This document shows, one piece after another, positions 39,321-48,945 of a DNA stretch of 64,000 nucleotides (position 1 is its first letter; each line of letters opens with the position of its first letter). The stretch comes from Yokenella regensburgei ATCC 49455. GTDB taxonomy: Bacteria; Pseudomonadota; Gammaproteobacteria; Enterobacterales; Enterobacteriaceae. Made by a program: the position numbers and the translations under genes. The stretch lies in the NCBI RefSeq assembly GCF_000735455.1, contig NZ_JMPS01000064.1, forward strand, positions 62,001 to 126,000, in the 5' to 3' direction. The notes beneath the pieces are model-generated. The model was not told the DNA's origin. It searched no databases and saw nothing but the letters and a program-made list of their open reading frames with translations.

Positions 39321-39619
39321 TCCCCTTAACACATGGACTGATCCTCGCCGCTGTCCTGTTTGTTCTTGGTCTGACCGGTCTGGTTATCCGCCGCAATCTG
39401 CTGTTTATGCTGATTAGCCTGGAAATCATGATCAACGCCGCGGCGCTGGCTTTTGTGGTTGCCGGCAGCTACTGGGGCCAGACTGACGGCCAGGTGATGT
39501 ATATCCTCGCGATTAGCCTTGCGGCTGCGGAAGCGAGTATTGGTCTGGCGCTGCTGCTGCAGCTCCATCGTCGCCGCCAGAATCTGAACATCGATTCAGT
39601 AAGTGAGTTGCGTGGATGA
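39317..39619 (+). CDS. nuoK: NADH-quinone oxidoreductase subunit K
   Basis: NuoK is a 100-residue subunit with three membrane spans, homologous to MrpC of antiporters. Two buried glutamates needed for proton translocation are visible: one in [15 protein letters not shown] and one in [13 protein letters not shown]. Length equals E. coli. It overlaps both nuoJ (4 bases) and nuoL (4 bases), so translation of the three is coupled. Confidence 0.96.
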   Translation: MIPLTHGLILAAVLFVLGLTGLVIRRNLLFMLISLEIMINAAALAFVVAGSYWGQTDGQVMYILAISLAAAEASIGLALLLQLHRRRQNLNIDSVSELRG

Positions 39620-41457
39620 ACATGCTTGCCTTAACCATTATTTTGCCATTGATTGGCTTTATCCTGCTGGCCTTCTCCCGCGGCCGCTGGTCGGAGAACC
39701 TCTCCGCCACGGTGGGTGTCGGTTCGATTGGTCTTGCTGCACTGGTGACCGCTTACGTTGGCGTTGATTTCTTCGCTAACGGCAAACAGGCGTTCAGCGT
39801 TCCGTTGTGGACCTGGATGTCAGTGGGTGACTTCAACATCGGTTTCAACCTCGTGCTGGACGGCCTGTCGCTGACCATGCTCTCCGTGGTGACCGGCGTT
39901 GGCTTCCTGATCCACATGTTTGCTTCCTGGTACATGCGTGGGGAAGAGGGCTACTCCCGCTTCTTCGCCTACACCAACCTGTTCATCGCGAGCATGGTGG
40001 TGCTGGTACTGGCGGACAACCTGCTGCTGATGTACCTCGGCTGGGAAGGCGTGGGCCTGTGCTCTTATCTGCTGATCGGTTTCTACTACACCGATCCGAA
40101 GAACGGTGCTGCAGCAATGAAAGCGTTTGTCGTGACCCGTGTGGGTGACGTGTTCCTCGCTTTCGCGCTGTTCATCCTCTACAACGAGCTGGGTACGCTG
40201 AACTTCCGTGAAATGGTCGAGCTGGCTCCGGCGCACTTTGCCGCTGGCAACAACATGCTGATGTGGGCAACCCTGATGCTGCTGGGCGGCGCGGTCGGTA
40301 AATCGGCGCAGCTGCCGTTGCAGACCTGGCTTGCGGATGCAATGGCGGGCCCGACTCCGGTTTCTGCACTGATCCACGCGGCAACCATGGTAACCGCCGG
40401 TGTGTACCTGATTGCCCGTACGCACGGCCTGTTCCTGATGACCCCGGAGATCCTGCATCTGGTCGGTATCGTTGGTGCGGTAACGCTGGTGCTGGCAGGC
40501 TTTGCGGCGCTGGTACAGACCGACATCAAACGTGTTCTCGCTTACTCCACCATGAGCCAGATTGGCTACATGTTCCTGGCGCTCGGCGTTCAGGCGTGGG
40601 ATGCGGCGATTTTCCACCTGATGACCCATGCGTTCTTCAAAGCGCTGCTGTTCCTGGCGTCCGGCTCGGTGATCCTCGCCTGCCACCACGAACAGAACAT
40701 CTTCAAAATGGGTGGCCTGCGTAAATCAATTCCGCTGGTGTATGTCTGCTTCCTGGTGGGGGGCGCGGCGCTTTCCGCACTGCCGCTTATCACCGCAGGC
40801 TTCTTCAGTAAGGACGAAATCCTTGCCGGTGCGATGGCGAATGGTCATATGAACCTGATGGTTGCGGGTCTGGTCGGTGCGTTCATGACCTCACTGTATA
40901 CCTTCCGTATGATCTTCATCGTCTTCCACGGTAAAGAGCAGATCCACGCTCACGCAGGAAAGGGGATTACCCATCACCTGCCGCTGATTGTGCTGCTGAT
41001 TCTGTCTACCTTTGTGGGCGCAATGATCGTTCCGCCGCTGGCTGGCGTACTGCCGGCTACGACCGAAATGGACCATGGTCAGGTGATGACGCTGGAAATC
41101 ACCTCCGGTGTGATTGCTATCGCGGGCATTCTGATTGCGGCCTGGCTGTGGCTTGGGAAACGTACTCTGGTTACCGCGATTGCCAACAGCGCGCCGGGCC
41201 GTCTGCTGGGTACCTGGTGGTACAACGCATGGGGCTTCGACTGGTTGTATGACAAAGTCTTCGTGAAGCCGTTCCTCGGCATTGCCTGGCTGCTCAAGCG
41301 CGACCCGCTGAACTCGATGATGAACACCCCGGCGATTCTGTCCCGCTTTGCAGGCAAAGGTCTGCTGCTGAGCGAGAACGGTTACCTGCGTTGGTATGTG
41401 GCGTCCATGAGCATCGGTGCCGTCGTAGTTCTGGCGCTGTTGATGGTATTGCGTTGA
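39616..41457 (+). CDS. nuoL: NADH-quinone oxidoreductase subunit L
   Basis: NuoL is the distal proton-pumping subunit, homologous to Mrp antiporters, with a long lateral helix at the C terminus (about residues 525-600) that runs along the membrane arm. It has 613 residues as in E. coli and about 14-16 spans. Key residues are in [18 protein letters not shown] (coupling glutamate) and [28 protein letters not shown] (split at the conserved proline; lysine lies in GKSAQLP). A 102-base gap with a hairpin separates it from nuoM. Confidence 0.96.
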   Translation: MNMLALTIILPLIGFILLAFSRGRWSENLSATVGVGSIGLAALVTAYVGVDFFANGKQAFSVPLWTWMSVGDFNIGFNLVLDGLSLTMLSVVTGVGFLIHMFASWYMRGEEGYSRFFAYTNLFIASMVVLVLADNLLLMYLGWEGVGLCSYLLIGFYYTDPKNGAAAMKAFVVTRVGDVFLAFALFILYNELGTLNFREMVELAPAHFAAGNNMLMWATLMLLGGAVGKSAQLPLQTWLADAMAGPTPVSALIHAATMVTAGVYLIARTHGLFLMTPEILHLVGIVGAVTLVLAGFAALVQTDIKRVLAYSTMSQIGYMFLALGVQAWDAAIFHLMTHAFFKALLFLASGSVILACHHEQNIFKMGGLRKSIPLVYVCFLVGGAALSALPLITAGFFSKDEILAGAMANGHMNLMVAGLVGAFMTSLYTFRMIFIVFHGKEQIHAHAGKGITHHLPLIVLLILSTFVGAMIVPPLAGVLPATTEMDHGQVMTLEITSGVIAIAGILIAAWLWLGKRTLVTAIANSAPGRLLGTWWYNAWGFDWLYDKVFVKPFLGIAWLLKRDPLNSMMNTPAILSRFAGKGLLLSENGYLRWYVASMSIGAVVVLALLMVLR

Positions 41458-41471
41458 TTTTATAACCTAAA

Positions 41472-41515
41472 ATGCTTCAGGTTGCACAAAGCAACTCGGA
41501 TGTAACCTGAAGTAT
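41472..41515 (+). other. Hairpin in the nuoL-nuoM gap
   Basis: Arms 41472-41483 and 41504-41515 pair over 12 bp with one G-T pair (core CTTCAGGTT/AACCTGAAG). A nested GTTGC/GCAAC (41481-41485, 41491-41495) competes for the tip. No T-run follows. It may protect or process the long nuo transcript at the only sizeable gap of its distal half. Confidence 0.55.
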
Positions 41516-41559
41516 GACGGGTAAGTACAGAATTTAGAAAATAAGGGACATACGCAGCT

Positions 41560-43089
41560 ATGTTATTACCTTGGTTAATTTTAATCCCGTTCATCGGCGG
41601 CTTCCTGTGCTGGCAGACCGAACGCTTCGGCGTGAAGATGCCGCGCTGGATCGCGCTGATTACAATGGGACTGACGCTCGCGCTCGGTCTGCAACTGTGG
41701 TTGCAGGGCGGTTACTCTCTGACGCAATCTGCGGGTATTCCGCAATGGCAGTCAGAGTTCATTCTGCCGTGGATCCCACGCTTTGGTATCTCTATCCATC
41801 TGGCTATCGACGGTCTGTCGCTGCTGATGGTGGTGCTGACCGGCCTGCTGGGTGTGCTGGCGGTGCTCTGTTCCTGGCGTGAAATTGAAAAGTACCAGGG
41901 CTTCTTCCACCTCAACCTGATGTGGATCCTGGGCGGCGTTATCGGCGTGTTCCTTGCCATCGACATGTTCCTGTTCTTCTTCTTCTGGGAAATGATGCTG
42001 GTGCCGATGTACTTCCTGATTGCGCTGTGGGGACACAAAGCGTCTGACGGTAAAACGCGTATCACCGCGGCCACCAAGTTCTTCATCTATACCCAGGCAA
42101 GTGGTCTGGTGATGTTGATTGCCATCCTTGGACTGGTGTTCGTGCACTACAATGCCACCGGCGTCTGGACCTTCAACTACGAACAGCTGCTGAAAACCCC
42201 GATGTCGCACGGCGTTGAATACCTGCTGATGCTGGGCTTCTTCATCGCCTTCGCGGTGAAAATGCCGGTGGTTCCGCTGCACGGCTGGCTGCCGGATGCC
42301 CACTCTCAGGCACCGACCGCAGGTTCCGTTGACCTCGCGGGGATCTTGCTGAAAACCGCAGCCTACGGTCTGCTGCGTTTCGCGCTGCCGCTGTTCCCGA
42401 ACGCCTCTGCTGAATTCGCCCCGATTGCCATGTGGCTCGGTGTGATTGGTATTTTCTACGGCGCGTGGATGGCCTTCGCTCAGTACGATATCAAACGTCT
42501 GATTGCTTACACCTCCGTGTCCCACATGGGCTTCGTACTGATTGCTATCTACACCGGCAGCCAGCTCGCCTACCAGGGTGCGGTGATTCAGATGATCGCG
42601 CACGGTCTGTCCGCGGCGGGTCTGTTCATTCTCTGTGGTCAGCTGTACGAGCGCCTGCACACCCGTGACATGCGTATGATGGGCGGCCTGTGGGGCAAAA
42701 TGAAATGGCTGCCAGCGATGTCGATGTTCTTCGCTGTTGCCACGCTGGGTATGCCGGGTACCGGTAACTTCGTGGGTGAATTCATGATCCTGTTCGGCAG
42801 CTTCAAGGTTGTGCCGGTCATTACCGTGATTTCCACCTTCGGCCTGGTGTTCGCTTCCGTGTACTCGCTGTCGATGCTGCACCGCGCGTACTTCGGTAAA
42901 GCGAAGAGCGAAATCGCAGCCAAAGAGCTGCCAGGGATGTCGCTGCGTGAGCTGTTCATCATCCTGCTGCTGGTCGTACTGCTGGTGCTGTTGGGCTTCT
43001 GGCCACAGCCGATTCTGGATACGTCGCATTCTGCGATGAGCAATATTCAGCAGTGGTTTGTTAATTCTGTTTCTACTACAAGGCCGTAA
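41560..43089 (+). CDS. nuoM: NADH-quinone oxidoreductase subunit M
   Basis: The second antiporter-like proton-pumping subunit of complex I, 509 residues as in E. coli, with about 14 spans. The coupling glutamate is in FLFFFFWEMMLVPMYFLIALWG, and the lysine of the central channel is in AFAVKMPVVPLHGWLPDAHSQAPTAGS (broken by proline). It is followed after 6 bases by nuoN. Homology with NuoL and NuoN is plain along the whole length. Confidence 0.96.
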   Translation: MLLPWLILIPFIGGFLCWQTERFGVKMPRWIALITMGLTLALGLQLWLQGGYSLTQSAGIPQWQSEFILPWIPRFGISIHLAIDGLSLLMVVLTGLLGVLAVLCSWREIEKYQGFFHLNLMWILGGVIGVFLAIDMFLFFFFWEMMLVPMYFLIALWGHKASDGKTRITAATKFFIYTQASGLVMLIAILGLVFVHYNATGVWTFNYEQLLKTPMSHGVEYLLMLGFFIAFAVKMPVVPLHGWLPDAHSQAPTAGSVDLAGILLKTAAYGLLRFALPLFPNASAEFAPIAMWLGVIGIFYGAWMAFAQYDIKRLIAYTSVSHMGFVLIAIYTGSQLAYQGAVIQMIAHGLSAAGLFILCGQLYERLHTRDMRMMGGLWGKMKWLPAMSMFFAVATLGMPGTGNFVGEFMILFGSFKVVPVITVISTFGLVFASVYSLSMLHRAYFGKAKSEIAAKELPGMSLRELFIILLLVVLLVLLGFWPQPILDTSHSAMSNIQQWFVNSVSTTRP

Positions 43090-43095
43090 ATCGCC

Positions 43096-44553
43096 ATGAC
43101 AATAACTCCACAACAACTGATTGCGCTGCTACCGCTGCTGATCGTCGGCTTGACGGTGGTGGTTGTGATGCTGTCCATTGCGTGGCGACGCAACCATTTT
43201 CTGAATGCCACGCTGTCCGTCATCGGTCTTAACGCCGCGCTGGTCTCCCTCTGGTTTGTTGGGCAGGCAGGTAGCATGGACGTCACCCCGCTGATGCGGG
43301 TTGACGGTTACGCCATGCTCTACACCGGGCTGGTACTGTTGGCGAGCCTCGCCACCTGTACCTTTGCCTACCCATGGCTTGAAGGCTATACCGACAACAA
43401 AGAAGAGTTCTACCTGCTGGTGCTGATTGCCGCGCTAGGTGGGATCCTGCTGGCAAATGCCAACCATCTGGCTGCGCTGTTCCTCGGTATCGAGCTTATC
43501 TCGCTGCCGCTGTTCGGCCTGATTGGTTACGCCTTCCGTCAGAAGCGCTCACTCGAAGCGAGCATCAAATACACCATTCTGTCTGCCGCAGCATCTTCAT
43601 TCCTGCTGTTCGGTATGGCGCTGGTGTACGCGAACTCTGGCAACCTGTCGTTCGTTGCGCTGGGCAAGGCGCTGGCAGACAACATGCTGCACGAGCCGTT
43701 GCTGCTGGCGGGTCTTGGCATGATGATCGTTGGCCTTGGCTTTAAACTTTCGCTGGTGCCGTTCCATCTGTGGACGCCAGACGTGTATCAGGGTGCGCCT
43801 GCGCCGGTCTCCACCTTCCTGGCGACCGCCAGCAAAATCGCCATCTTTGGCGTGGTGATGCGTCTGTTCCTGTACATGCCGGTGGGTAACAGCGAAGCAG
43901 TACGCATCGTGCTGGGCCTGATTGCTTTCGCCTCCATCATCTTCGGTAACCTGATGGCGCTGAGCCAGACCAACATCAAGCGTCTGCTCGGCTACTCTTC
44001 TATCTCTCACCTCGGCTACCTGCTGGTGGCGCTGATTGCGCTGCACAGCGGCGAAATGTCGATGGAAGCGGTAGGCGTGTATCTGGCCGGTTATCTGTTC
44101 AGCAGCCTCGGCGCCTTCGGCGTGGTGAGCCTGATGTCCAGCCCGTACCGTGGCCCGGATGCAGACTCACTGTTCTCCTACCGTGGTCTGTTCTGGCATC
44201 GTCCGATCCTGTCGGCGGTGATGACGGTGATGATGCTGTCGCTGGCGGGTATCCCGATGACGCTCGGCTTTATTGGTAAGTTCTACGTGCTGGCAGTGGG
44301 TGTGAAAGCGCACCTGTGGTGGCTGGTTGCGGCGGTGGTTATCGGCTCCGCGATTGGTCTCTACTACTACCTGCGCGTAGCGGTGAGCCTGTACCTGAGC
44401 GCGCCGCAGCAGCTGAACCGTGATGCCCCGAGCAACTGGCAGTACAGCGCCGGTGGTATCGTGGTACTGATCTCGGCACTGCTGGTGCTGATCCTCGGTA
44501 TCTGGCCACAGCCGCTTATCAGCATCGTGCAGCATGCGCTGCCGATGATGTAA
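43096..44553 (+). CDS. nuoN: NADH-quinone oxidoreductase subunit N
   Basis: The third antiporter-like pumping subunit and last gene of nuo. It has 485 residues as in E. coli and about 14 spans. Visible family elements are [20 protein letters not shown] (glutamate) and [21 protein letters not shown] with the channel lysine. The gene ends 17 bases before a strong bidirectional terminator shared with convergent cheV. In E. coli several yfb genes and elaD lie between nuoN and rbn; they are absent here. Confidence 0.96.
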   Translation: MTITPQQLIALLPLLIVGLTVVVVMLSIAWRRNHFLNATLSVIGLNAALVSLWFVGQAGSMDVTPLMRVDGYAMLYTGLVLLASLATCTFAYPWLEGYTDNKEEFYLLVLIAALGGILLANANHLAALFLGIELISLPLFGLIGYAFRQKRSLEASIKYTILSAAASSFLLFGMALVYANSGNLSFVALGKALADNMLHEPLLLAGLGMMIVGLGFKLSLVPFHLWTPDVYQGAPAPVSTFLATASKIAIFGVVMRLFLYMPVGNSEAVRIVLGLIAFASIIFGNLMALSQTNIKRLLGYSSISHLGYLLVALIALHSGEMSMEAVGVYLAGYLFSSLGAFGVVSLMSSPYRGPDADSLFSYRGLFWHRPILSAVMTVMMLSLAGIPMTLGFIGKFYVLAVGVKAHLWWLVAAVVIGSAIGLYYYLRVAVSLYLSAPQQLNRDAPSNWQYSAGGIVVLISALLVLILGIWPQPLISIVQHALPMM

Positions 44554-44570
44554 GGGCTAACGCCGAAATA

Positions 44571-44596
44571 AAAAAACCGCCGAAGGCGGTTTTTTT
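44571..44596. terminator. Shared terminator of nuoN and cheV
   Basis: An 11-bp stem (44571-44581 with 44585-44595, loop GAA) has a GC core CCGCC and A/T runs on both sides. It can end transcription from both directions. Confidence 0.9.
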
Positions 44597-44610
44597 ATGG
44601 GAGTAACAAT

Positions 44611-45615
44611 TTAAGCGCGCTGCTGGCGGCTGATGAGAGGGCCACCGACCTTCTTGTCTGCGCGCTCCAGCACTTCCTGAATCACCGACGACAGCTCGTT
44701 GATTTCAAACTTGGCGACGTAACCATCGGCGCGGACTTTGCGGATATGGTCTTCGTTAGCATTGCCGGAAAGCGAGGAGTGGATAACAACCGGGATGTTT
44801 TTGAAGCGCTCATCGGTTTTGATTTTACGGGTCAGGGTAAAACCATCCATCTCCGGCATCTCAAGGTCGGTCAACACCAGCGCGATTTTGTCGCTAATAG
44901 GTACGCCCTGCGCCTGCGCTTCTTCCGCCAGCTTCTCGATTTTCTCCCAGGCTTCTTTGCCGGTCACGTGCATCTGCGCCGGGATTTCCATCGCTTTCAG
45001 GCCTTTCTCCAGCAGCGCACGCGCGACTTTGGAGTCTTCTGCCACGATAGCTGTAGCACCTGGCTTAATCTTCATCTTCGGCGCTTCAACGTGGGTGGCG
45101 TGCAGATCGTGGTCGGCTGGAACAATATCGTAAAGGATTTGCTCAACGTCGATAACCATCGCCAGGTTATTGCTGTCTTTATCGTCATCAAGGCACGCAA
45201 TACTGGTGATGTACTGACCATTAATCGCTTTCTCGGCGGTATGAATTTGCGTCCAGTCGAGACGAATAATGTTTTCGACCGACTCCACCGCAAAGGCCTG
45301 CACGCTGCGGGCATACTCGGTGATGAGCAGAATATTCAGCCCGTTAGTCGGTTTGCAGCCTGCGACAGAAGGCAGGTCAATCACCGGGATGATTTGATCG
45401 CGGATGTTCACCATGCCCAGCACCGGATGCTTAATGCCCGCCGGTTTGGTAAAGGCAGGCATTGGCACGATTTCACGCAGTTTGAAGACGTTGATGCCAA
45501 ACAGCTCTGATTTTTCCCCTTGCATGGATTCGCCAAGGCGGAACAGCAGCAGTTCAAAACGGTTGGACAGGGTCAGATTCGCCCTGTCATCGATATCTTT
45601 CTGGAAATTATCCAT
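44611..45615 (-). CDS. cheV: Chemotaxis coupling protein CheV
   Basis: CheV links chemoreceptors to the CheA kinase and adapts signalling through its phosphorylated domain. The 334-residue protein has an N-terminal CheW domain (about residues 20-165; FGINVFKLREIVP, RDQIIPVIDLP) and a C-terminal receiver domain (about 190-325). The receiver has acidic residues AEDS, the phosphorylated aspartate in LVLTDLEMPEMDGF and the lysine in GYVAKFE. The start at 45615 (MDNFQKDIDDRAN, GAGGG upstream) is preferred over 45672, which lies inside the promoter. E. coli lacks cheV; Salmonella has it next to nuo. Confidence 0.93.
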   Translation of the reverse strand: MDNFQKDIDDRANLTLSNRFELLLFRLGESMQGEKSELFGINVFKLREIVPMPAFTKPAGIKHPVLGMVNIRDQIIPVIDLPSVAGCKPTNGLNILLITEYARSVQAFAVESVENIIRLDWTQIHTAEKAINGQYITSIACLDDDKDSNNLAMVIDVEQILYDIVPADHDLHATHVEAPKMKIKPGATAIVAEDSKVARALLEKGLKAMEIPAQMHVTGKEAWEKIEKLAEEAQAQGVPISDKIALVLTDLEMPEMDGFTLTRKIKTDERFKNIPVVIHSSLSGNANEDHIRKVRADGYVAKFEINELSSVIQEVLERADKKVGGPLISRQQRA

Positions 45616-45652
45616 CGTGCCCTCAGAAGAAAGAAGAAGATCTATTTTCTGG

Positions 45653-45679
45653 TTATCGGCAGTGACGGGCAAAAGTGCA
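45653..45679 (-). promoter_or_regulatory. Sigma-28 (FliA) promoter of cheV
   Basis: On the minus strand the -10 box GCCGATAA (45660-45653) is a perfect match to the FliA consensus. It is preceded at exactly 11 bases by TGCACTTT (45679-45672), which matches 5 of 8 bases of TAAAGTTT. The predicted start lies about 30 bases before the cheV ATG. This puts cheV in the late flagellar regulon. Confidence 0.75.
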
Positions 45680-45693
45680 GCAGATCTTAGTGA

Positions 45694-46611
45694 TTAAAGT
45701 GAAATGACCTTGAAATCCTCGGCGAGTTCGCAGTTCGCAAAGCAGGAACGTGATTCTTCCAGCAGGCGTCTGCATCCTTCTGCGTCGTAGCGTGAGCTGA
45801 CGTGAGTGATGACGAGTTTTGTCGCTCCCGCTTCTTTGGCGAGTGCCGCCGCCTGCCGCGCGGTGGAGTGTCCGCGGCTGTTGGCTTTTTCCGCCATGGC
45901 ATCTTCAAGCGTGGCTTCGTGTACCATCAGGTCAACGTCTCGGGCAAGCGCAAGGGCACCTTCACAGGGGGCGGTGTCGCCAAAAATCGCAAGCGTCTTA
46001 CCAGGCGTTGCCGGGCCGAGATAGTGGCTGCCGTCAATCATCCGACCATCTTCCAGCGTGACGGTTAAACCCTGTTTAAGCTGCTGGAACAGCGGGCCAG
46101 GAGAGATACCATCCGCCTTCAGCGCTGCGGCGTTCAGCGTGCCCGGTTTGTCATGCTCTTCAATACGATAGCCATAGCACTCGACCGGATGATTCAGCTG
46201 ATATGCCGTTACGCGGAAATGCCCGTCATCGAACAGCTCACCAGGACCAATCTCCTCAATGGTCAGCGGATAATCGGTCCATGAACCGCTCAGCTGTAAG
46301 GCGGTTTCCACAAACGTTTTCAGCCCTTTTGGCCCATAAATCGTGAGCGGCAGGGTATTGCCCTGCATGGAGCGACTGCACAGCAAACCCGGCAGGCCAA
46401 ACAGATGATCACCATGCAGATGAGTAATGAATATCTTATTGAGCTTGCCTGGATGAAATTCGGTGCGTAAAAACTGGTGCTGCGTGCCTTCTCCGCAGTC
46501 AAAAAGCCACATCTGTGACACGGTTGGTTGTTGCAAATTCAGCAGTATCGACGTCATATTACGGGTACGGGTCGGTACGCCGGCGGATGTCCCCAAAAAA
46601 ATCAATTCCAA
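45694..46611 (-). CDS. rbn: Ribonuclease BN/Z (Rbn, ElaC)
   Basis: A zinc-dependent metallo-beta-lactamase-fold RNase that processes tRNA 3' ends, with endo- and exonuclease activity in E. coli. The 305 residues equal E. coli. The metal motif [14 protein letters not shown] (near residues 63-76), GDTAPCEGA and the C-terminal THVSSRYD with its histidine complete the two-zinc site. It lies 78 bases upstream of cheV in the same direction and is divergent from elaA with 52 bases between them. Confidence 0.95.
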   Translation of the reverse strand: MELIFLGTSAGVPTRTRNMTSILLNLQQPTVSQMWLFDCGEGTQHQFLRTEFHPGKLNKIFITHLHGDHLFGLPGLLCSRSMQGNTLPLTIYGPKGLKTFVETALQLSGSWTDYPLTIEEIGPGELFDDGHFRVTAYQLNHPVECYGYRIEEHDKPGTLNAAALKADGISPGPLFQQLKQGLTVTLEDGRMIDGSHYLGPATPGKTLAIFGDTAPCEGALALARDVDLMVHEATLEDAMAEKANSRGHSTARQAAALAKEAGATKLVITHVSSRYDAEGCRRLLEESRSCFANCELAEDFKVISL

Positions 46612-46663
46612 AACCTGGTCCCCTTACCGCGCTTTCGAAAGTGACAGTATAACGGAGCTCAAT

Positions 46664-47122
46664 ATGATTCAGTGGCAGGATCTTCATCATTCACAACTTT
46701 CTGTTCCTCAACTCTATGCACTACTGCAATTGCGCTGCGCTGTTTTTGTCGTGGAGCAAACGTGCCCGTATCAGGATGTCGATGGCGACGACCTGATCGG
46801 GGAGAACCGCCATATTCTCGGCTGGCGCGGCGACGAGCTGGTGGCGTATGCGAGGATTCTGAAAAGCGCCGACGAACTGGATCCGGTAGTCATTGGCCGC
46901 GTCATCATAAGCCCGGCCGCCCGCGGGGAAAAACTCGGCTACCAGTTGATGGAGCAAACGCTCGCAAGCTGCGTCAAACACTGGCCGCAGAAGGCGTTAT
47001 ATCTTGGCGCCCAGGCGCACCTGCAGGCGTTTTATCAGCACTTTGGTTTTGCTACCGTAACGGATGTCTATGATGAAGATGGTATTCCGCACATCGGCAT
47101 GGCACGCGAGGTTGAACTATAG
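46664..47122 (+). CDS. elaA: GNAT acetyltransferase ElaA
   Basis: A GNAT-fold protein of unknown substrate, 152 residues against 153 in E. coli. Characteristic stretches are LLQLRCAVFVVEQTCPYQDVDGDD and the acetyl-CoA loop SPAARGEKLGYQLM (with R-G-x-x-L-G), then YLGAQAHLQAFYQHFGF at the C-terminal core. The start at 46664 follows CGGAG; a longer reading from 46463 covers the divergent rbn gene and is rejected. elaB follows after 36 bases. Confidence 0.93.
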   Translation: MIQWQDLHHSQLSVPQLYALLQLRCAVFVVEQTCPYQDVDGDDLIGENRHILGWRGDELVAYARILKSADELDPVVIGRVIISPAARGEKLGYQLMEQTLASCVKHWPQKALYLGAQAHLQAFYQHFGFATVTDVYDEDGIPHIGMAREVEL

Positions 47123-47158
47123 TTAGCGCACGGGTTTAAAAAACATGGAGATAACGTA

Positions 47159-47464
47159 ATGTCTTATCATGCTTACGATTCACGTATCGATGACGATTTG
47201 GCTCTGCTGAGCGACACGCTGGAAGAGGTGCTACGCTCCTCTGGCGACCCCGCAGACCAGAAATACATTGAGCTCAAAGAGCGCGCTGAGCAGGCGCTGG
47301 AAGAGGTGAAAAATCGCGTCAGCCAGGCTTCGGATAGCTATTACTACCGTGCCAAACAGGCAATCTATCGCACCGATGATTACGTTCGCGAAAGGCCATG
47401 GCAGGGGATCGGCGTGGGTGCCGCCGTTGGCCTGGTCATGGGGCTGTTACTGGCGCGTCGCTGA
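47159..47464 (+). CDS. elaB: Membrane-anchored ribosome-binding-type protein ElaB
   Basis: ElaB is a tail-anchored inner-membrane protein of the DUF883 family (with YqjD and YgaM), expressed in stationary phase in E. coli and linked to ribosome binding and oxidative-stress tolerance. The 101 residues equal E. coli. A long amphipathic helical domain (residues 1-75, rich in Glu, Lys, Ala) is followed by the ERPWQGIGVGAAVGLVMGLLLARR anchor, given here as ERPWQGIGVGAAVG and LVMGLLLARR, with its GxxxG pattern. A weak hairpin (CCTCC/GGAGG, 47474-47489) with a T-run follows. Confidence 0.93.
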   Translation: MSYHAYDSRIDDDLALLSDTLEEVLRSSGDPADQKYIELKERAEQALEEVKNRVSQASDSYYYRAKQAIYRTDDYVRERPWQGIGVGAAVGLVMGLLLARR

Positions 47465-47473
47465 GACGATGTT

Positions 47474-47502
47474 CCTCCCTAAACGGAGGTACTGCTTTTT
47501 TA
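47474..47502 (+). terminator. Probable elaB terminator
   Basis: A 5-bp stem (47474-47478 with 47485-47489) is followed after TACTGC by a run of six T. The stem is short, so termination may be incomplete and some menF transcription could come from elaB. Confidence 0.5.
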
Positions 47503-47515
47503 CGGTAGTACCCTG

Positions 47516-47521
47516 TATAAT
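47516..47521 (+). promoter_or_regulatory. Candidate -10 element for menF
   Basis: TATAAT is a perfect -10 hexamer; the -35 at 17 bases (TGCTTT, 47493-47498) is poor. A start near 47528 would place the hairpin 47533-47553 at the very 5' end of the men message, just before the menF ribosome binding site (AGGGAGG, 47561-47567). Confidence 0.45.
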
Positions 47522-47532
47522 ATGTGGTTTTT

Positions 47533-47553
47533 GAACCTGCCTCAGGCAGGTTC
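47533..47553 (+). other. Hairpin in the menF leader
   Basis: A perfect 9-bp stem pairs 47533-47541 with 47545-47553 (GAACCTGCC/GGCAGGTTC, loop TCA) 20 bases before the menF start. Only TT CGTT follows, so it is not a typical terminator. It may stabilise the message or modulate ribosome access. Confidence 0.55.
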
Positions 47554-47572
47554 TTCGTTCAGGGAGGTTGGT

Positions 47573-48865
47573 GTGCAATCCATTACCACTGCGCTGGAAA
47601 GCCTGCAGAATGCATTAACTGCTGAGTTTCCAGACACTTCTGGCGTGCGTGCCATTGATGTAGCCTTCCCCCTGAAAGATGCATTCGACTCGCTCCCCTG
47701 GCTTTGCAGTCAGCCGGTCTGGCCGCAGTTTTACTGGCAGCAGCGCAATGGCGATGAAGAGATTGCCGCGCTTGGGGCGGTTAAACCATTCCGTTCTCTT
47801 GAAGACGCCAACGCATTTTTGCAGATGCCGGCCATTCCGGAAGATCTGCGTATTTGCGGGCTGAACGCCTTTAACCCGCAGCAGGGGGCTTTGTTCCTGC
47901 CGCGCCTGGAGTGGCGGCGTAGCGGCGGACAGGCGGTACTGCGTCTGGTGCTGCAAAGCGACCATTCACTGCGGGAAGATGCCGGGCTTGCCCGCGCGTT
48001 TATCGATGCACTACAGCCTGTGAAGCCGCTCCCGGCACTGCATGTCGTGCTGCGTGAAGAGCAGCATCATCCTGATAAAGCGGGCTGGATGTCGCTTATC
48101 TCCCGGGCAACGGAGACCATTGCCCGCAGCGAACTTGAGAAAGTGGTCCTCGCGCGTGCTACCGACCTGCGTTTTGCAACCGCGCTCAACGCCGGGGCGA
48201 TGATGGCCGCCAGTCGGCGTATGAATCATCACTGCTATCATTTTTATCAGGCCTTTGATGCCAGTACGGCGTTTCTTGGTTCCTCCCCGGAACGGTTGTG
48301 GCGTCGACGCGGGTATCATCTGCGCACCGAAGCGCTGGCCGGGACGGTTGCCAGCCATCCTGACGGCGAGCAAAACAGACAGCTCGCCGACTGGCTGATG
48401 AAAGACGACAAAAATCAGCGTGAAAACATGCTGGTGGTGGAGGATATCTGCCAGCGTCTGCAGGATGCAGTGCAAACGCTTGAAGTGCTGCCGCCGCAGG
48501 TGGTGGCGCTGCGTAAAGTTCAGCATCTGCGCCGCTGTATCTGGACGGAGCTTAGCGTGGCAGACGACGCACAGTGTCTGCATCTTCTGCAGCCTACGGC
48601 GGCGGTAGCCGGTTTGCCGCGGGCAATGGCGCGGGAATGGATTGAACGTCATGAGCCCTTTACCCGTGAATGGTACGCCGGGTCGGCGGGCTATCTTTCG
48701 CGTCAGCAGAGTGAGTTCTGCGTGGCGCTGCGTTCGGCGATGGTCAGCGGTGAAACGCTGCGCCTGTATGCCGGAGCCGGTATTGTCCGGGGTTCAGACC
48801 CGGAGCTTGAATGGCAGGAAATTGAAAATAAAGCGGCAGGTCTTAAGACGCTGCTCATCGAATAA
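47573..48865 (+). CDS. menF: Menaquinone-specific isochorismate synthase MenF
   Basis: MenF converts chorismate to isochorismate, the first step to menaquinone. The 430-residue product belongs to the chorismate-utilising (anthranilate synthase component I-like) family. The catalytic lysine lies in LEKVVLARATDL, and the Mg-binding glutamates lie in RTEALAGTV and the C-terminal GSDPELEWQEIENKAAG. The start is GTG 47573 with AGGGAGG upstream, matching the E. coli MQSLTTALE start; the ATG at 47522 lies in the promoter/leader hairpin region. menD follows after 80 bases. Confidence 0.95.
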   Translation: MQSITTALESLQNALTAEFPDTSGVRAIDVAFPLKDAFDSLPWLCSQPVWPQFYWQQRNGDEEIAALGAVKPFRSLEDANAFLQMPAIPEDLRICGLNAFNPQQGALFLPRLEWRRSGGQAVLRLVLQSDHSLREDAGLARAFIDALQPVKPLPALHVVLREEQHHPDKAGWMSLISRATETIARSELEKVVLARATDLRFATALNAGAMMAASRRMNHHCYHFYQAFDASTAFLGSSPERLWRRRGYHLRTEALAGTVASHPDGEQNRQLADWLMKDDKNQRENMLVVEDICQRLQDAVQTLEVLPPQVVALRKVQHLRRCIWTELSVADDAQCLHLLQPTAAVAGLPRAMAREWIERHEPFTREWYAGSAGYLSRQQSEFCVALRSAMVSGETLRLYAGAGIVRGSDPELEWQEIENKAAGLKTLLIE

Positions 48866-48945
48866 TTATTATTGACGACTCATATCAATAACCCAGCTTT
48901 CTGTATTAACTATACTGAGTCGCACTATTGATACCGGACAATTAC

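Noticed and set aside
41752-43116. A 454-codon open frame antisense to nuoM
   Set aside because: Shadow of nuoM. Its composition (very rich in His, Gln, Arg, Glu) is what complementing hydrophobic codons produces.
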